Origin: Flavobacterium zhairuonense
Lineage (GTDB): Bacteria > Bacteroidota > Bacteroidia > Flavobacteriales > Flavobacteriaceae
DNA length: 64,000 nt
Reading direction: 5' to 3'
Assembly: GCF_004352915.1 (NCBI RefSeq)
Contig: NZ_SJSY01000076.1
Span: 62,001 to 126,000, forward strand
Shown: positions 51,086-59,868 of the stretch, piece by piece
Layout: every line of letters starts with the position of its first letter
How positions within the stretch are numbered: position 1 is the first letter of the stretch
Program-made: the position numbers and the translations under genes
The notes under the pieces: generated by a model
Told to the model about the DNA's origin: nothing
Database searches by the model: none
What the model saw: the letters and a program-made list of their open reading frames with translations, nothing else

Positions 51086-51883
51086 TTAAACCAAAACAGC
51101 CTCTTTGCCACTTTCAAGCCATAAAAATTTCTCTTTTACTTCAGATTTTTCAATTTCACTTTTTAAAGACTTTGTAGATTGCTTAAAATGCCACCAACCT
51201 TCGTAATGTATCGGAATAACAGCGTTCGGATTTAAGAGTTTTGTTGTCGCAATTGCTTCTTCACCATTCATTGTGACTCTTAAATTCTTTTTTAAATAAG
51301 GAAATGCGCCAGCTCCTAAATGCAAAATTGCAATATCAACGTTTTTCTTTTTTTTCAATTCGTAAATTCCATCAAAAAGGACGGTGTCTCCTGAAATGTA
51401 AATACAACCGTTTGTTTGGCCTTCCCATTCGATCGTAAAGCCTATCACTTTGCCCATTATTTTATCCAATCTTTTAATATTGGTATGTTGTGCAGGAACA
51501 GCAGTAATTTTTAGATTTCTTACTTTTTCTGTTTCTACATTATATTCTTGCCAATTGTCAAGACCAATTGTATTGGTGTCTTTTAAACGAAGTTCAGCGT
51601 CTTTTGTAGAAAGAACAATCGGAACTGTTTGAATAAAAATTCTCCCTTTCTTGTCTAAATTATCACTATGATGATCGTGACTCAGCAAAACCAAATCAAT
51701 TTCGCCAATTTCTTCAATTGACAATGAAGGATCAGTATACTTTTTTGAAAATGCCATTGGACTACTTACATATTGTGGAAAAAATCCATCTTTTTTATCC
51801 AATGTTGGATCTGTCAAAATCTTATATCCGTTGATATTTATTAACACGCAAGCAGTGTCAATATGTGTAATTGTAACTTTCAT
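51086..51883 (-). CDS. Metallo-beta-lactamase-fold hydrolase (UlaG-like)
   Basis: 265 aa, cytoplasmic. The metal site is LLSHDHHSDNLD (His69, His71, Asp74), followed by VPAQHTN, GDTVLFDGIYEL and IPIHYEGWWHFK, as in UlaG-like or lipid-related MBL hydrolases. Substrate unknown. It lies 72 bp after the Crp/Fnr gene on the same strand and may be transcribed with it. Confidence 0.88.
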   Translation of the reverse strand: MKVTITHIDTACVLININGYKILTDPTLDKKDGFFPQYVSSPMAFSKKYTDPSLSIEEIGEIDLVLLSHDHHSDNLDKKGRIFIQTVPIVLSTKDAELRLKDTNTIGLDNWQEYNVETEKVRNLKITAVPAQHTNIKRLDKIMGKVIGFTIEWEGQTNGCIYISGDTVLFDGIYELKKKKNVDIAILHLGAGAFPYLKKNLRVTMNGEEAIATTKLLNPNAVIPIHYEGWWHFKQSTKSLKSEIEKSEVKEKFLWLESGKEAVLV

Positions 51884-51955
51884 TTGTATTCTATTTTGAT
51901 TGTTAAAATATCATACAAAACTGTACTAAATAAGCGGTTTGAAAATTGACTTTCG

Positions 51956-52519
51956 TCAAGAAATACGTTTTCTGATTCTGCTAAGAGTTTCCGGTACAAC
52001 TCCGATATAAGAAGCGAGATATTTTAATGGAATTTGCTGTACGTATTTAGGTTGCTCCAATAGCAAATTTTCATACCTTTCTTGTGGTGTTTTAGTCAAA
52101 AGATCCAGTTCTCTCTTTACTTTTTTATCAAGCAAATATTCTGTTGCAATACGTCCTAGTTTTTTTGCGGTTTCACATTTTTCATACAAACGCTGCAAAT
52201 TTTCATATGATATTGAATACAGTTGACACTCAGTCAATGCTTGAATATAGATATCGGTTTTAGTCCTATTGTAAAAAGAATCATAGGCGCAATAAAATGA
52301 ATCTTTAAATGCAAAATCAAAGGTTATTTCTTTATCATTTGCAATTACATAATATCTTATAACTCCCGAATCAATAAAAGACAAATAATTTTCTAATTGC
52401 CCTTGAACAAGAATCGATTCATTTGCAGAGAAGCTTCTGGTTTTAAGACAACCTAAAAATTCAGTTAAAGTTTTTTCTGGAAAACCCAGTTTTGCAAAAT
52501 ATTCAATTAATGATTTCAT
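51956..52519 (-). CDS. Crp/Fnr-family regulator 1
   Basis: 187 aa. A cyclic-nucleotide-binding-like beta-barrel at about 20-110 (ESILVQGQLENYLSFIDSGV split as ESILVQGQLENY and LSFIDSGVIRYYV) and a C-terminal HTH (IPLKYLASYIGVVPETLSRIRKRI). This is the short Bacteroidota type of Crp/Fnr protein with no Cys cluster, so it is not an oxygen sensor of the FNR kind. A palindrome at 52636-52649 in the divergent gap is a candidate site. Confidence 0.9.
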   Translation of the reverse strand: MKSLIEYFAKLGFPEKTLTEFLGCLKTRSFSANESILVQGQLENYLSFIDSGVIRYYVIANDKEITFDFAFKDSFYCAYDSFYNRTKTDIYIQALTECQLYSISYENLQRLYEKCETAKKLGRIATEYLLDKKVKRELDLLTKTPQERYENLLLEQPKYVQQIPLKYLASYIGVVPETLSRIRKRIS

Positions 52520-52839
52520 TCACTACAATTTACCTTTATTATTTCAGATTTAAAATTTTGGATATTTTATGCTATAAATTACGAATATAGACATTTTAAT
52601 TTTCTATCTGCAAATTTGGATAAAGCCAAAATTGCCACTTTTCAAAGTGCACAAAACTTACAAATTCTGATAATAGTTTTTTACTATATTTGGCATAGAT
52701 ATTGGTCGTTTTATTTCGATCAATTTCATTGAATTATTTTGAATTAACCAATTCTAAAACAATAATTTTAATTTTATTAGTTACATTTTTTACACCAAAC
52801 GATTTCCCCAAATCAAACTATAAAACCAAAATCTTAAAA
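52520..52839. other. Divergent intergenic region (320 bp)
   Basis: Between Crp/Fnr 1 and the PQQ-propeller gene. It holds a 14-bp palindrome at 52636 and a TATATTTG -7-like element at 52685-52692 on the plus strand. The open frame extends back to about 52702 but its signal peptide places the start at 52840. Confidence 0.6.
52636..52649. promoter_or_regulatory. Candidate Crp/Fnr operator
   Basis: CACTTT-TC-AAAGTG, a perfect 6+2+6 inverted repeat in the gap between a Crp/Fnr gene and a divergent gene, 36 bp upstream of a -7-like TATATTTG. Confidence 0.5.
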
Positions 52840-54048
52840 ATGAAACAAAAACTAACAACGCTTTTATTTGTATTTACTTTTATAAATATGTTTGGCCAAG
52901 TGTCGCCTACAGCAAAAAACAGCCAAAGTACTGATCCAAATAACAAGGCTTTAATTTCAAATGATATTGTTACAAACAAAGCTATAAGCGCACTTAAAAA
53001 AGTTCCATTAGACGAGGCTTCAATCTTGCTTTATGATTATGATGGCACTCTTTTTTCGTTTGATTTAGAATCTGAAACCATTGTTTGGACTGTCAAAGCA
53101 TCCGATTCACATACAGAAATGTGCGCAAATGCTGTAACACTTCAAGATGGTGTTGTATATGTCCCATTTATTAACGGTGAAATTTTTGCGATTGACAATC
53201 AAACTGGTGCAATTTTTTGGAAATCAAGAATCGGCAATTACACAGATCAAATTGTTTTAAAAGATCAAGCTCCAACGATAAATAATGGAAAATTATATAT
53301 CAGTACTCAAAATCAGAACAGCAGTATTTATGCTCTTGATATCAAAAATGGAAGTTTAGCATGGAGCTACAGGTTAGATGCTGAAGTTAATCATGCACCA
53401 ATTTTATTTTTTGAAAATAAAATTTTTACACAAAGCGCAACCAACTTTTATTGTTTTGAAGCCAATACGGGAAAAGTAATCTACCAAAAAACTTTTGATG
53501 AAGCTATAACAGGAAAACCTGTGACAGATGGCCAATATGTCTTTGTAGCAAATGAAAAAAATACGCTTTACGCTTTAAGTGCTAATAAATCAGATATTGT
53601 TTGGGAATTTAAATTTGATGAAAATCAGAATAATGTAAAGAATCGCATATTTTGCAAAGACAATAAAATATATTTTGCAGCACAAGGCACAAATACTACT
53701 TCAGTTTACTGTGTGGATTCAAAAACAGGAACACAACTTTGGAAAACCGATTTTAAAGACGATAATATAGAATATATTACTCAAGAAAATGATAATTTAT
53801 GGGGATATACGCGCGGAAAAAAGCTTTTCCAAATACTTCTAGACAATGGTGAAGTTGTATTGGACAAAAAATTGACAACCATGCCGATTTCAAATATTGA
53901 GTTTCCTCTTGATGATAATCTGCTTATGTATTATTGCGATGCAGGTTTAGTTCAATATGATTTAAAAGAACAAGATGAAAACATGTTTTATATGCGAACA
54001 TCTATAAAAGATGATGTTTATAGCGCATTTATAAAAATTATTCGATAA
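52840..54048 (+). CDS. Exported PQQ-type beta-propeller protein
   Basis: 403 aa counted from the ATG at 52840, chosen because a signal peptide starts there (MKQKLTTLLFVFTFINMFGQ). The mature protein is a series of propeller blades with PQQ/BamB-like repeats: DLESETIVWTVKA, DNQTGAIFWKSR, DIKNGSLAWSYR, EANTGKVIYQK, SANKSDIVWEFK, DSKTGTQLWKT. This is a binding or scaffold propeller; no PQQ enzyme residues are evident. Next to a Crp/Fnr gene and divergent from it. Ends at a terminator. Confidence 0.87.
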   Translation: MKQKLTTLLFVFTFINMFGQVSPTAKNSQSTDPNNKALISNDIVTNKAISALKKVPLDEASILLYDYDGTLFSFDLESETIVWTVKASDSHTEMCANAVTLQDGVVYVPFINGEIFAIDNQTGAIFWKSRIGNYTDQIVLKDQAPTINNGKLYISTQNQNSSIYALDIKNGSLAWSYRLDAEVNHAPILFFENKIFTQSATNFYCFEANTGKVIYQKTFDEAITGKPVTDGQYVFVANEKNTLYALSANKSDIVWEFKFDENQNNVKNRIFCKDNKIYFAAQGTNTTSVYCVDSKTGTQLWKTDFKDDNIEYITQENDNLWGYTRGKKLFQILLDNGEVVLDKKLTTMPISNIEFPLDDNLLMYYCDAGLVQYDLKEQDENMFYMRTSIKDDVYSAFIKIIR

Positions 54049-54051
54049 TAA

Positions 54052-54083
54052 AAAAACTCCTTAGAACCTAAGGAGTTTTTTTG
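54052..54083. terminator. Bidirectional terminator
   Basis: Perfect stem AAAAACTCCTTAG/CTAAGGAGTTTTT (13 bp, loop about 5). It serves the propeller gene and the convergent methyltransferase gene; the stem core CTCCTTA is shared with the tRNA terminator at 47218. Confidence 0.85.
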
Positions 54084-54086
54084 TTT

Positions 54087-54932
54087 TTATTTCTCGCCAT
54101 AAATGACCCAAGCACTAGAATCAATTATTACATTTCCATCAGGGAACTTTTCATTGACAATGATATAAGTTTCTTTTTTGATTTTTTCTCGTATTTCATC
54201 AGTAGTTGAACCTAGTGCGGCTACAATTGGCGCAGCTACTTCTGTCTGCATTTCCCAATAGCCATCAACAGTTTTGCAGTTCAATTTTCCAGCTACTTCT
54301 GTTTGAACAATATTTTTCAATCCAGCTTTGGTGAATAAATCAGAAATAAATCCGTCTTTGGCACAACGAAACATTCCAGGAGAGCCAGAAGGTGGTGGCG
54401 GAAGCTCCAAATTTCTGCTAATTGTCCCCATAGTTGCAGTAATCCAAAAGTTTTTTTCAGGACCATTCCAAACTGCTGTGGCAATTCTTCCTCCAGGTTT
54501 TAGAACACGAACCATTTCTTTGGCCGCCAATTCCATATCGGGAAAAAACATAAATCCGAAACGACAGCTAATAGCATCAAATGTATTATCTGGAAAAGGA
54601 AGCTCGCAAACATCACAAGTCATTGTTTGAACATTTTTAATTCCTCTTAAAGCTGCATTTTCACGAGCTATTTTCAACATATCATCAGCAAGATCGGTAA
54701 GTATGATTTTTCCATCTGTTAATTTGGCAGCAATCGTCAATCCAGGTTCCCCTGTGCCTGAAGCAATATCAAGAATATAATCAGTGGTTTTGGGATTTAT
54801 TAATCGAATTATTTCATCTCCCATTGGTTTTAAAAAATCCATTACGATTTCATCCCATTTTTTCCAGCCTCCAGAAAATTTGTTCCAAGACTGTTTTTGC
54901 TGCTCGCGAATTTGTTCAAGGTGTGGTTCCAT
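54087..54932 (-). CDS. UbiE/COQ5-like SAM methyltransferase
   Basis: 281 aa class I methyltransferase. SAM motif I LDIASGTGEPGLTIA (about 71-85), an acidic residue at the end of strand 2 (IILTDLADDML), and motifs VCELPFPDNTFDAISCRFG and MVRVLKPGGRIATAVW. Close to UbiE-type and class I generic methyltransferases; the substrate is not known. A -7-like TAACTTTG lies on the minus strand at plus 54973-54980. Confidence 0.87.
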   Translation of the reverse strand: MEPHLEQIREQQKQSWNKFSGGWKKWDEIVMDFLKPMGDEIIRLINPKTTDYILDIASGTGEPGLTIAAKLTDGKIILTDLADDMLKIARENAALRGIKNVQTMTCDVCELPFPDNTFDAISCRFGFMFFPDMELAAKEMVRVLKPGGRIATAVWNGPEKNFWITATMGTISRNLELPPPPSGSPGMFRCAKDGFISDLFTKAGLKNIVQTEVAGKLNCKTVDGYWEMQTEVAAPIVAALGSTTDEIREKIKKETYIIVNEKFPDGNVIIDSSAWVIYGEK

Positions 54933-55244
54933 TTTCTTAAATTTTGATTCTATAATTGTTTTTTGCTTGTTCCAAAGTTAGAAAAGGGGCTAACTAGTTT
55001 ATACCAATTCCGAAAACAAATAAAATGGGGAGAAATGAAGTTTTATTATGGTGTAAACCAATATTTTTGAACAAACAAATTTAAGAATTTTAAAAATACA
55101 ATTTACTGGTTTTCAACTATATATTTTAAACCATTTCAATTAAAACTTAGCGTATCAATAAAAGAAAATCCTCCTAACTTTTAAATTATTAAAATGAAAT
55201 GATTTTATTAGATTTGAGCATCCAAAATTTTTAATATTTATCAA
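54933..55244. other. Divergent intergenic region (312 bp)
   Basis: Between the UbiE-like and ChrB-AraC genes. It holds a -7-like element for each side (minus, 54973-54980; plus TAGATTTG, 55209-55216) but no TTG at the proper distance; no other structure seen. Confidence 0.55.
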
Positions 55245-56087
55245 ATGAAATGGATTACGAGAGAACGCCCAAAAATAGACCGAATTGCTTGTCCTTGGCT
55301 AATTCGGAAATTTGTTGACCAAGAAGCCGAATTCATTTATGTTCCTTTTAATGTCGTTTTAGAAAAAGCAAAAGAATTAAATGCAATTCCGTTTGATATT
55401 CCAAATGTTGAATTTACGCACTACGATGATCAGAGCACATTTGATTATATTATCAAAAAATATGAAATCATTGATCCTGCAATCTCAATTATTGCAGGAA
55501 TTGTTCGGGGAGCTGATACTGACCGACATGATATCGCAAAAGAATCGGCAGGACTTTGGGCGATCTCAGCTGGACTCTCTTATAATATTACGGATGATTA
55601 TAAATTGCTAGAAACCGGAATGATTTTGTACGATGCATTATACAGCTGGGCAACGCATTTATACAAGCAAAATCATTTGCAAAATAGTCCTTTTGAAAAT
55701 TTGCTTCATGAAGTTTACACTAAATTTCTAAAAGAAAAGAAAACTTCAACAAAAACACCATCTTGGGTTAAAGATTTAAAAGAAATTATTCAGGACCAAA
55801 TTGACGCCCAATTTGCATTTGATTTAAAGAAAATCTCAAATGAATTGGATTTAAATCCATCGTATTTATCGCGAGAATTTTCAAAGCATTTTGAAGATTT
55901 AAATTTTGGCGAATATGTCAGGAAACTTCGTATTGAAAAAGCAATTCATCTTATTGGAAATTCATCTCATACTTTGACCGAAATAGCATACATGACAGGC
56001 TTTTCCGATCAAAGTCATTTTACAAGAATTTTTAAACAGCACACAGGAAAAAATCCTTCGGCTTATCGAAAAAAAGCAAAAAAGTAA
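55245..56087 (+). CDS. ChrB-domain/AraC HTH fusion regulator
   Basis: 280 aa. Residues about 1-150 match the chromate-resistance ChrB C-terminal domain (KWITRERPKIDRIACPWLIR, with VEFTHYDDQ, GIVRGADTDRHD). Residues about 180-280 are an AraC-type double HTH (ELDLNPSYLSREFSKHF, LTEIAYMTGFSDQSHFTRIF). ChrB is normally a separate regulator with its own N-terminal domain; here it is joined to an AraC DNA-binding domain. It is followed on the same strand by a small barrel-like protein and ChrA. Likely a chromate-responsive activator. Confidence 0.88.
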   Translation: MKWITRERPKIDRIACPWLIRKFVDQEAEFIYVPFNVVLEKAKELNAIPFDIPNVEFTHYDDQSTFDYIIKKYEIIDPAISIIAGIVRGADTDRHDIAKESAGLWAISAGLSYNITDDYKLLETGMILYDALYSWATHLYKQNHLQNSPFENLLHEVYTKFLKEKKTSTKTPSWVKDLKEIIQDQIDAQFAFDLKKISNELDLNPSYLSREFSKHFEDLNFGEYVRKLRIEKAIHLIGNSSHTLTEIAYMTGFSDQSHFTRIFKQHTGKNPSAYRKKAKK

Positions 56088-56167
56088 ACCAAATACAAAA
56101 GGTAAATTTGATTCTATTTTAAGAAAGCGCAAGCGATTAGTTTTGCTTTATAACCAAAACTAAAACA

Positions 56168-56665
56168 ATGTATTTAAAATCAACTTTGCTTTTTGCAGTA
56201 TTCCTTTCTAGTTATACTATTTTTTCTCAAACTGTTTATCCAAAAATTACAGGCTATTTTGGTATTATGCACCCAATAGCTACATTCAGTAAAGAAGAAA
56301 CAACTGTAAATTTCAGAGACTATTATGCAGTTGGATTTCCAACAGGAATCAATATTTGGAAAAGCGAAAAGATAGGATTTTCGCTTGAATTTGTTCCAAA
56401 CATCAAAGACGACAACGGAACAGATAAAGTAACAAATTTACTATTTCATCCAGGAGTTTTAGTGGCATTGGGAAAAGGCTACACTTTTGCAGGAAGAGCG
56501 GCTTTTGAAACTAGCGGAAGATACGGTTTCACTCCAGTTTTCAATAAGACTATAATTAAAAATAAAACTTGCAGTTATTATGTGGCGGTTCCTTTGCCGG
56601 TTCGTTTTGGCAATAATCATCCAAGCTCTTTTACTGTAGGTTTTCAATTTGGAATTGCTTTTTAA
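56168..56665 (+). CDS. Small exported beta-barrel-like protein in the chromate locus
   Basis: 165 aa with a signal peptide (about residues 1-20). The mature protein has alternating aromatic/small residues and short turns (GYFGIMHPIATFSKE, VLVALGKGYTFAGRAAFETS) and a C-terminal strand ending in aromatic Phe (FTVGFQFGIAF), as in outer-membrane barrels. I do not recognise a family. It sits between the ChrB-AraC and ChrA genes; ChrA starts 1 bp after its stop, so it is co-transcribed. Confidence 0.7.
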   Translation: MYLKSTLLFAVFLSSYTIFSQTVYPKITGYFGIMHPIATFSKEETTVNFRDYYAVGFPTGINIWKSEKIGFSLEFVPNIKDDNGTDKVTNLLFHPGVLVALGKGYTFAGRAAFETSGRYGFTPVFNKTIIKNKTCSYYVAVPLPVRFGNNHPSSFTVGFQFGIAF

Positions 56666-56666
56666 A

Positions 56667-57830
56667 ATGGAAAAAACATCAAAATACAGCTTGTTGCAAC
56701 TGACTCTTTATTTCCTAAAATTAGGAACTTCGGGATTTGGCGGTCCAGTCGCTTTAGTAGGCTATATGCACAAAGATTTAGTCGAAGATCGAAAGTGGAT
56801 TTCGGAAGAGGAATACAAGCAAGGATTGGCACTAGCACAACTCGCGCCGGGTCCACTTGCAGCACAACTAGGGATTTACCTTGGTTTTGTTCATTATAGT
56901 TTTTTAGGAGCCACTTTAGCGGGTTTTGCCTTCATATTGCCTTCTTTTCTAATGGTACTTGCATTAGGTGTTATTTACCAATTGTATGGCGGTTTGTCTT
57001 GGATTCAGGCTGTGTTTTATGGCGTTGGCGCTTCTGTGGTAGGGATTATAGCATTGAGTTCTTACAAGCTTACGGTAAAATCTATTGGTAAATTCAATAT
57101 AGAATCTTTTAGAACAAAATGGTTGCTTTGGCTTTTTTTTATCACCGCTACAATTATAACTTTTATAACTGAAAAGGAGCAAGTTTTACTTTTTATATTA
57201 GCAGGATTATTTTACATGATCATGACTGCTCCTCCAAAATGGTGGAATTTCAAAACCACAAATTCTCTGGTTTTATTTCAATTCGCATTATGGAATTCAG
57301 AAGGATCGACACTTGTAAAATTGGCTGTTTTTTTTACAAAAGCCGGTGCATTTGTTTTTGGAAGCGGATTAGCGATTGTTCCCTTTCTGCATTCGGGCGT
57401 GGTAGCCGAAAATCATTGGCTTACAGAACAGCAATTTCTTGATTCAGTTGCAGTAGCAATGATAACACCTGGACCTGTCGTTATTACAGTTGGATTTATC
57501 GGTTATTTGGTAGATGGATTTTCTGGTGCCTTAGTAGCTGCTTTGGCAACTTTTCTTCCTTGTTATTTATTCACGATTTTGTTGGCGCCATATTTTAAAA
57601 AAATTGCCGATAACAAATCGGTTAAAGCTTTTGTTGAAGGAATTACGGCTGTTGTAATTGGCGCTTTAGTTGGATCTGTTATTGTCATTGCTTCAAGAAG
57701 TATTATTGATGTTCCGACAGCATTAATTGCTGTTCTGACGATTGGAGCTTTGCTTTATTACAAAAAAATCCAAGAGCCTTATATCATTTTAATTGCCGGA
57801 ATTATTGGCGTATTTATAAAATTGATTTAA
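56667..57830 (+). CDS. chrA: Chromate transporter ChrA
   Basis: 387-aa membrane protein with two homologous halves (long-chain CHR). First half: LGTSGFGGPVALVGYMHKDL, DRKWISEEEYKQGLALAQLAPGPLAAQLG split around EYKQ; second half: FGSGLAIVPFLHSGVVAENH, LTEQQFLDSVAVAMITPGPV. About 10-12 helices. It exports chromate. The start is placed at 56667 (MEKTSKYSLLQLT); an upstream TTG extension overlaps the preceding gene and is unlikely. The chromate link is reinforced by the ChrB-domain gene upstream. Confidence 0.93.
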   Translation: MEKTSKYSLLQLTLYFLKLGTSGFGGPVALVGYMHKDLVEDRKWISEEEYKQGLALAQLAPGPLAAQLGIYLGFVHYSFLGATLAGFAFILPSFLMVLALGVIYQLYGGLSWIQAVFYGVGASVVGIIALSSYKLTVKSIGKFNIESFRTKWLLWLFFITATIITFITEKEQVLLFILAGLFYMIMTAPPKWWNFKTTNSLVLFQFALWNSEGSTLVKLAVFFTKAGAFVFGSGLAIVPFLHSGVVAENHWLTEQQFLDSVAVAMITPGPVVITVGFIGYLVDGFSGALVAALATFLPCYLFTILLAPYFKKIADNKSVKAFVEGITAVVIGALVGSVIVIASRSIIDVPTALIAVLTIGALLYYKKIQEPYIILIAGIIGVFIKLI

Positions 57831-57846
57831 TTCAGAATCAGAGAAA

Positions 57847-58452
57847 TCATTTTTTTCTAACCATAACTACCCAGTCTCTTTCTGTATTTTCTTCGACAAA
57901 ATTTTCGATTTCATAAACTAATTCAAAGCCTAAACTCATCATTAAATCCAAAACCTCAGTTCGTGAAAGGCAGCCGTAATAAAATGATTCATCAAACATT
58001 TTATCTGTATGTTCGTCTTCTTGTTTTCCGTGAGTAAAAAGAAAATAACCACCAGATAACATCAAATCATAAATCTTAGGATAAATTTCTTTTTGACGTT
58101 CTTTTGGGAAATGAAAAAGAGAATCCCAAGCAATGATTCCGTTGAACTTTTCATTGGTTTCAAAGTCAAAAAAATCACTCACAAAGAATTCAGCATTTTT
58201 TATTGCAGCAGATTTAGCTGTTTCAATCATTTTCTCTGAAATATCAATTCCACATACTGATTGGTTTTTATCTGAAAAATATTTTGCAATAGGAAATCCT
58301 GTTCCGCAACCAATATCCAGAATATTGCTATTTGGTTTTACCTTTTCCAAAAAATCAAAAATAGGTCGATTTAAAGCCGAATTGTTTCTGACTTTTGCCC
58401 AATGATCTGCAATTTTGTTATAGGAGTTTTTATTTAATGATGCTTTTTCCAT
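57847..58452 (-). CDS. Class I SAM methyltransferase
   Basis: 201 aa counting from the ATG at 58452 (MEKASLNKNSYNKIADHWA); the longer frame begins at 58494, but that codon lies between the -33 and -7 elements of the promoter at 58470-58501. SAM motif I ILDIGCGTGFPIAKYF, then CGIDISEKMIE, FFDFETNEKFNGIIAWDSLFHF split, and LMLSGGYFLFTHG. Substrate unknown. It is convergent with chrA. Confidence 0.85.
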   Translation of the reverse strand: MEKASLNKNSYNKIADHWAKVRNNSALNRPIFDFLEKVKPNSNILDIGCGTGFPIAKYFSDKNQSVCGIDISEKMIETAKSAAIKNAEFFVSDFFDFETNEKFNGIIAWDSLFHFPKERQKEIYPKIYDLMLSGGYFLFTHGKQEDEHTDKMFDESFYYGCLSRTEVLDLMMSLGFELVYEIENFVEENTERDWVVMVRKK

Positions 58453-58469
58453 TCTTAATAATTCATTTT

Positions 58470-58501
58470 TAAATATAAGTACTATTTTTAACAAAAAACA
58501 A
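58470..58501 (-). promoter_or_regulatory. Promoter of the methyltransferase gene
   Basis: On the minus strand TTG (plus 58499-58501), 21 bp, TATATTTA (plus 58470-58477; one departure from TAnnTTTG). It decides the gene start at 58452. Confidence 0.55.
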
Positions 58502-58575
58502 AGAAAATATGTATTAAAACCAGTACATTCGTATAAGCCAAATCAAAATTAAACCACACAAAAAAACAAAATTCT

Positions 58576-59139
58576 ATGATAAAAAAAGTATTCTTTACGG
58601 CTCTAATAATTGGTTTTCTGTCCTTTACAAGTGACAATTCTGATGGAATAATCGAATTCAATTATCCAAAAAACAAACAAGCAGTTCTCTTAATGAAAAC
58701 TGACCAATTTGAAAATTTTGAAAAAGAATGGCGAGGTGAAGATTACTATTATTTATCTAAAAGCGGAAAAGACAACATTATTTGTTCGGTTCTTTTTTAT
58801 AAATTAAATAAACAAGAACAAAAGCAAATGGTTGACTCTTTTGATCCGACGGGACATACAACAAGCCCAATAATACCTTTTACCTATTTTTTGAATGGCA
58901 ATTTATCAAAATATGAAAGAAACAACGACGCTTGGGGCGAACCAACAGATGATTTTATGTTTAGGCAAAATGACATTACTGAGTTTGAAGGAATTAAAAC
59001 AAGGCAAAAACACATGTATGCTTATGCAATGTTTGGCAAAGATTTGTTTATAAATGTTCATTTGTCTAAAATCAATTATACAACACAAGATTCGATTACA
59101 ATGAGAACGATATTAGTGAATTTGCAAAAGAAGAAATAG
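58576..59139 (+). CDS. Hypothetical exported protein
   Basis: 187 aa with a signal peptide (MIKKVFFTALIIGFLSFTSD). The mature protein is mixed alpha/beta (GIIEFNYPKNKQAVLLMKTD, FENFEKEWRGEDYYYLSKSG) with a repeated Lys-Gln stretch KLNKQEQKQMVDSF. No family recognised. It lies upstream of the second Crp/Fnr gene on the same strand. Confidence 0.65.
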   Translation: MIKKVFFTALIIGFLSFTSDNSDGIIEFNYPKNKQAVLLMKTDQFENFEKEWRGEDYYYLSKSGKDNIICSVLFYKLNKQEQKQMVDSFDPTGHTTSPIIPFTYFLNGNLSKYERNNDAWGEPTDDFMFRQNDITEFEGIKTRQKHMYAYAMFGKDLFINVHLSKINYTTQDSITMRTILVNLQKKK

Positions 59140-59170
59140 AATTTAAATAGTGAATTGAAATCTATATTTT

Positions 59171-59186
59171 TTTGCCAAATGACAAA
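59171..59186. promoter_or_regulatory. Crp/Fnr-gene operator, copy 1
   Basis: TTTGCCA-AA-TGACAAA, an inverted repeat with one mismatch, 34 bp upstream of the Crp/Fnr 2 ATG. It matches the perfect palindrome found before the SDR gene at 59799. Confidence 0.6.
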
Positions 59187-59219
59187 TTCACACTAAAAAG
59201 TTATGCTTAACTTTCATGC

Positions 59220-59789
59220 ATGAAAGAATTAGTAAATTACATATTGCAGTTTGGAAATTTGAATCAGCAGCAAATTGATTTAATTTTATCAAAAGGAGAA
59301 GAAAGAGACATTCGCAAAGAGAACTATTTTGCAGAAGCAGGAAAAGTTGCAGCTGAAGTTGGTTTTATAATTGACGGAATAATGCGCGTTTGCTATTATG
59401 ACAATAAAGGCGAAGAAATTACAAAATACTTTATTGAAGAAAATAATCTCGTTGTAGATTTAGAAAGTTTCGATAACGGCATTTGTTCGTCGTGTTATGT
59501 ACAAGCAGTTACAGATTGCAAAATCATTGTTTTTTCAAAGAAAGATTGGCAGGAATTATTAGATACTATAATTGGCTGGGATACCATTGTCCATAAAATA
59601 ATTTCGAAAGCTTTAATTCAGAAAGTTGCCAGAAGAAGCCCACTCGTTTCTGAAGATGCAACGACACGTTATTTGTCTTTTATGAAAATGTTCCCGAATG
59701 TCATCAATAGAATTCCGCTTTCTTATTTAGCTTCTTATCTCGGAATCACACAGTCTTCGTTAAGTCGGATTAGAAAAAATATTCGTTAA
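59220..59789 (+). CDS. Crp/Fnr-family regulator 2
   Basis: 189 aa, same architecture as regulator 1: sensor barrel at about 20-110 (AAEVGFIIDGIMRVCYYDN, EEITKYFIEENNLVVDLESF) and C-terminal HTH (IPLSYLASYLGITQSSLSRIRKNI). Cys residues at GICSSCYVQAV lie in the barrel. Its promoter region and that of the SDR gene directly downstream share a TTTGCCA-N2-TGRCAAA palindrome, suggesting autoregulation and control of the SDR gene. Confidence 0.9.
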   Translation: MKELVNYILQFGNLNQQQIDLILSKGEERDIRKENYFAEAGKVAAEVGFIIDGIMRVCYYDNKGEEITKYFIEENNLVVDLESFDNGICSSCYVQAVTDCKIIVFSKKDWQELLDTIIGWDTIVHKIISKALIQKVARRSPLVSEDATTRYLSFMKMFPNVINRIPLSYLASYLGITQSSLSRIRKNIR

Positions 59790-59798
59790 ATTGTTTTT

Positions 59799-59814
59799 TT
59801 TGCCATTTGGCAAA
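59799..59814. promoter_or_regulatory. Crp/Fnr-gene operator, copy 2
   Basis: TTTGCCA-TT-TGGCAAA, a perfect 7+2+7 inverted repeat in the 79-bp gap before the SDR ATG (59869). Confidence 0.65.
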
Positions 59815-59868
59815 TGTTTCTATTTTTTAGGATTGCAACTTTGTATTAATAATTTTAAAACGACAAAA

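Noticed and set aside
56649..56666. Longer chrA start overlapping the preceding gene
   Set aside because: It would need a TTG codon; the ATG at 56667, 1 bp after the previous stop, gives a normal ChrA N-terminus.
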